Assembly: GCA_011390635.1 (NCBI GenBank)
Contig: JAABSA010000023.1
Location: forward strand, 1 to 57,390
Direction: 5' to 3'
DNA: 57,390 nt
Source of the DNA: Desulfotignum sp.
GTDB taxonomy: Bacteria; Desulfobacterota; Desulfobacteria; Desulfobacterales; Desulfobacteraceae
Shown: piece by piece, positions 55,883 through 57,390 of the stretch
How the letters are laid out: each line of letters starts with the position of its first letter
How positions within the stretch are numbered: the stretch's first letter is position 1
The notes under the pieces: generated by a model
What the model was told of the DNA's origin: nothing
The model's database searches: none
The model's input: the letters and a program-made list of their open reading frames with translations, nothing else
Program-made: the position numbers and the translations under genes

Positions 55883-56812
55883 TCAAGCCTCTATACCTTC
55901 CAGTTTCCACACCCGGCTTCCCGCAGGAGCCGCAAAGGTCCACGCCTCATCAAATTTCACGGAATTTTCAGCATCTCCCTCCACAATCTCTCCGGAATTT
56001 TCATCCACGGTGTAATCCAGCAGATTGGCGGTAAACCGGACCGTAACAAAAATTTCACTGTCCTGGACCCCGGCAGCCGTCAATTCAACATTCCGCACGG
56101 CAATGTTCTCAAGGCGATTGAGATGGCCCTGCTGTTTGAGGTCTTTAAAATGCTGCTCATATTCCGCCAGCAACTGATCCCCCACAAAGGGCTTGAGCAC
56201 GGATGTATCCCGGCGGGTCCATCCGGCCTGGATTTTGAAAAACAGGTCCTGGGCTGTTTCTGTAAATGCATCCGGATCAAAACTGTCGTCAACGGTCCAG
56301 ATTTCTTTCACTCCGGTGACCAGGGGATCTTCCAACTCATTATCCTGGGTCTCCCGGGAAGCGCCAGTTCCGGAAAATAGCTGGAAAGATGGATTCCGAT
56401 CCGGGGGAACGGCCGGCCCGGTATTTCCTGCAAGGGCTTTCCGGCGGGCAAACCACCGGTACATAAAATAACCGGCGCCGGCCAAAAGCAGGATTTCAAA
56501 CAGCCCGAAGCCACTGCCGCCTAAGCCGCCCGCACCCATTCCATGGGCTGCTCCGCCAAAGAGCATGCTGCCCAGAAACCCGCCCATGATGCCGCCGGCC
56601 AGCCCCCGGGTAAAAGAACCGCCCATGGGACTTCCGATGGGTCCGGGGGCCTGGGTTTGTGCGGCCGGTTTTGATACAGCCGGGGCTTTTTTAAACGAAC
56701 GTCCGCCCCTCTTTGAACGGGCATCGGCGGCCTCCATGAATCCGGCTATAATAAAAAACAGCATCACCGTTACAACCGTCAAGGTCATTGTAGATCTTGA
56801 AACTCTCAGCAT
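55883..56812 (-). CDS. Tim44-like domain membrane protein
   Basis: A 309-aa protein with an N-terminal signal or membrane segment (about 8-28), a Gly/Ala/Met-rich low-complexity stretch (about 55-105), a second TM (about 104-118) and a C-terminal Tim44-like domain (about 165-305). The last shows EDPLVTGVKEIWTVDDSFDPDAFTETAQDLFFKIQAGWTRRD, a good family signature. Bacterial members are poorly characterised and may act in membrane association or transport. GGAG precedes the ATG at 56812. Confidence 0.85.
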   Translation of the reverse strand: MLRVSRSTMTLTVVTVMLFFIIAGFMEAADARSKRGGRSFKKAPAVSKPAAQTQAPGPIGSPMGGSFTRGLAGGIMGGFLGSMLFGGAAHGMGAGGLGGSGFGLFEILLLAGAGYFMYRWFARRKALAGNTGPAVPPDRNPSFQLFSGTGASRETQDNELEDPLVTGVKEIWTVDDSFDPDAFTETAQDLFFKIQAGWTRRDTSVLKPFVGDQLLAEYEQHFKDLKQQGHLNRLENIAVRNVELTAAGVQDSEIFVTVRFTANLLDYTVDENSGEIVEGDAENSVKFDEAWTFAAPAGSRVWKLEGIEA

Positions 56813-56880
56813 TAAATTTTCTCCATTGTTTGGTTTTTGGCCATCCCGTATTCATCCATCCGGCCCTGATTCCGCGAACA

Positions 56881-56907
56881 AATATACCATATTTCTTTTT
56901 TTTTCAA
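56881..56907 (-). promoter_or_regulatory. candidate promoter for the Tim44-like gene
   Basis: On the minus strand TTGAAA (56907-56902), 15-nt spacer, extended -10 TGG-TATATT (56889-56881), about 70 nt before the start. The short spacer lowers confidence. Confidence 0.35.
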
Positions 56908-56977
56908 TCATTTTCGGCAGTCAAAAAAATGAATGCTATTTCAATACAAGGCAGCCCGGACAACTGAACACTTATCA

Positions 56978-57006
56978 TTGACATTAATAGGCAATCACCC
57001 GATAAT
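56978..57006 (+). promoter_or_regulatory. sigma-70 promoter for the MBL-fold gene
   Basis: TTGACA (56978-56983), 17-nt spacer, GATAAT (57001-57006), giving a leader of about 93 nt before the ATG at 57106. Confidence 0.6.
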
Positions 57007-57105
57007 TGACTGATAAAGGACAAAAATTGGCCAAAAATTACCATATTGAATGGGATCAAATAAAGGCAATGGAAACAACCTCTTTCCGGAAAAGGAGATA
57101 TCCTC

Positions 57106-57390
57106 ATGACCCGCACCCGCATCACCATTATCTGTGAAAACCGGGCACACATGGCCAGAGATATCATGGGCGAACACGGATTCGCCGCCCTGGTAAAAAC
57201 CCCGGACAACTGCCTGCTCATGGACACGGGCCAGGGACTGGGCCTGGCCCACAATGCAAAGGCCCTGAAAATCGACCTGGCCGCCCTGGACGGCGTGGTG
57301 ATCAGCCACGGCCACTTCGACCACACCGGGGGCTTCATGCAGCTCCCGGCCCGGGAACAGCCCCTGCCCGTCCATGCCCACCCAGACCTG
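57106..57390 (+). CDS. MBL-fold metallo-hydrolase (N-terminal part, cut by window edge)
   Basis: The first 95 codons of a metallo-beta-lactamase-fold hydrolase. The metal site SHGHFDHTGG (HxHxDH) is intact, and CENRAHMARDIMGEHGFAAL with LLMDTGQG matches the COG1237 branch, sometimes annotated as dihydropterin-aminobenzene phosphate synthase-like. AAAAGGAG lies 7 nt before the ATG. The substrate cannot be inferred from this fragment. Confidence 0.85.
   Translation, partial: MTRTRITIICENRAHMARDIMGEHGFAALVKTPDNCLLMDTGQGLGLAHNAKALKIDLAALDGVVISHGHFDHTGGFMQLPAREQPLPVHAHPDL

Overview
The window looks like chromosome from a strictly anaerobic, Gram-negative Desulfobacterota bacterium, probably of the Desulfobacteraceae (Desulfotignum/Desulfobacter-like). 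That placement is inference. It rests on moderately high GC, outer-membrane genes (two-partner secretion, SurA-like chaperones), an acetate/propionate activation and uptake block typical of acetate-oxidising sulfate reducers, a LUD-domain plus DUF166 gene pair, and a DUF374 acyltransferase. No rRNA, tRNA, CRISPR array, transposase or phage gene was seen.

Layout. (1) 1-8486, minus strand: a tight four-gene operon encoding a filamentous-haemagglutinin exoprotein (TpsA), its outer-membrane transporter (TpsB), a TPR-CHAT caspase-like lipoprotein and a CHASE2-adenylate cyclase cut by the window edge. It is followed by about 680 nt of AT-rich non-coding DNA. (2) 9166-9582: an NTF2-like protein. (3) 9728-16378, minus strand: housekeeping and repair genes (ligA, nucleoside phosphorylase, an 85-aa protein, GHMP kinase, recO, two SurA-like folding factors). 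(4) 16471-20858, minus strand: peptide ABC transporter parts (OppF, OppD, substrate-binding lipoprotein) with no permease genes and a self-contained cold-shock gene between the two ATPases. (5) 21231-24573, plus strand: motA, motB, a PilZ protein and a DNA polymerase IV fused to an acylphosphatase, ending in a strong terminator. (6) 24671-25948, minus strand: DUF166 and LUD proteins behind a 20-bp tandem repeat.

(7) 26514-36755, plus strand: acetate/propionate module. Two acyl-CoA synthetases, a sodium:solute symporter and a 28-aa membrane miniprotein are followed by a membrane PAS sensor fused to a DEDDh exonuclease, a LemA-like protein and a CBS-DUF294 nucleotidyltransferase-like protein. 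Uptake and activation of short-chain acids are clear. The nuclease/nucleotidyltransferase part has no settled function and is the best candidate in the window for an undescribed system. (8) 36762-44432, minus strand: zinc-ribbon membrane protein, DUF374 acyltransferase, orphan MASE3 histidine kinase, UbiD decarboxylase, PPOX-like protein, Tat-exported M48 peptidase-TPR lipoprotein and a small membrane protein. (9) 44705-47076, plus strand: murJ and a sirtuin. (10) 47184-51163, minus strand: a helicase-exonuclease that joins MrfA and MrfB in one chain, then arginase. (11) 51395-55871, plus strand: a histidine phosphatase and a translationally coupled lipid-modification operon (NTF2-like, FAD oxidoreductase, DUF1365, cyclopropane-fatty-acid synthase-like). 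(12) 55883-57390: a Tim44-like protein (minus) and the start of an MBL-fold hydrolase (plus).

All functions are read from translated motifs and family memory. No search was run.
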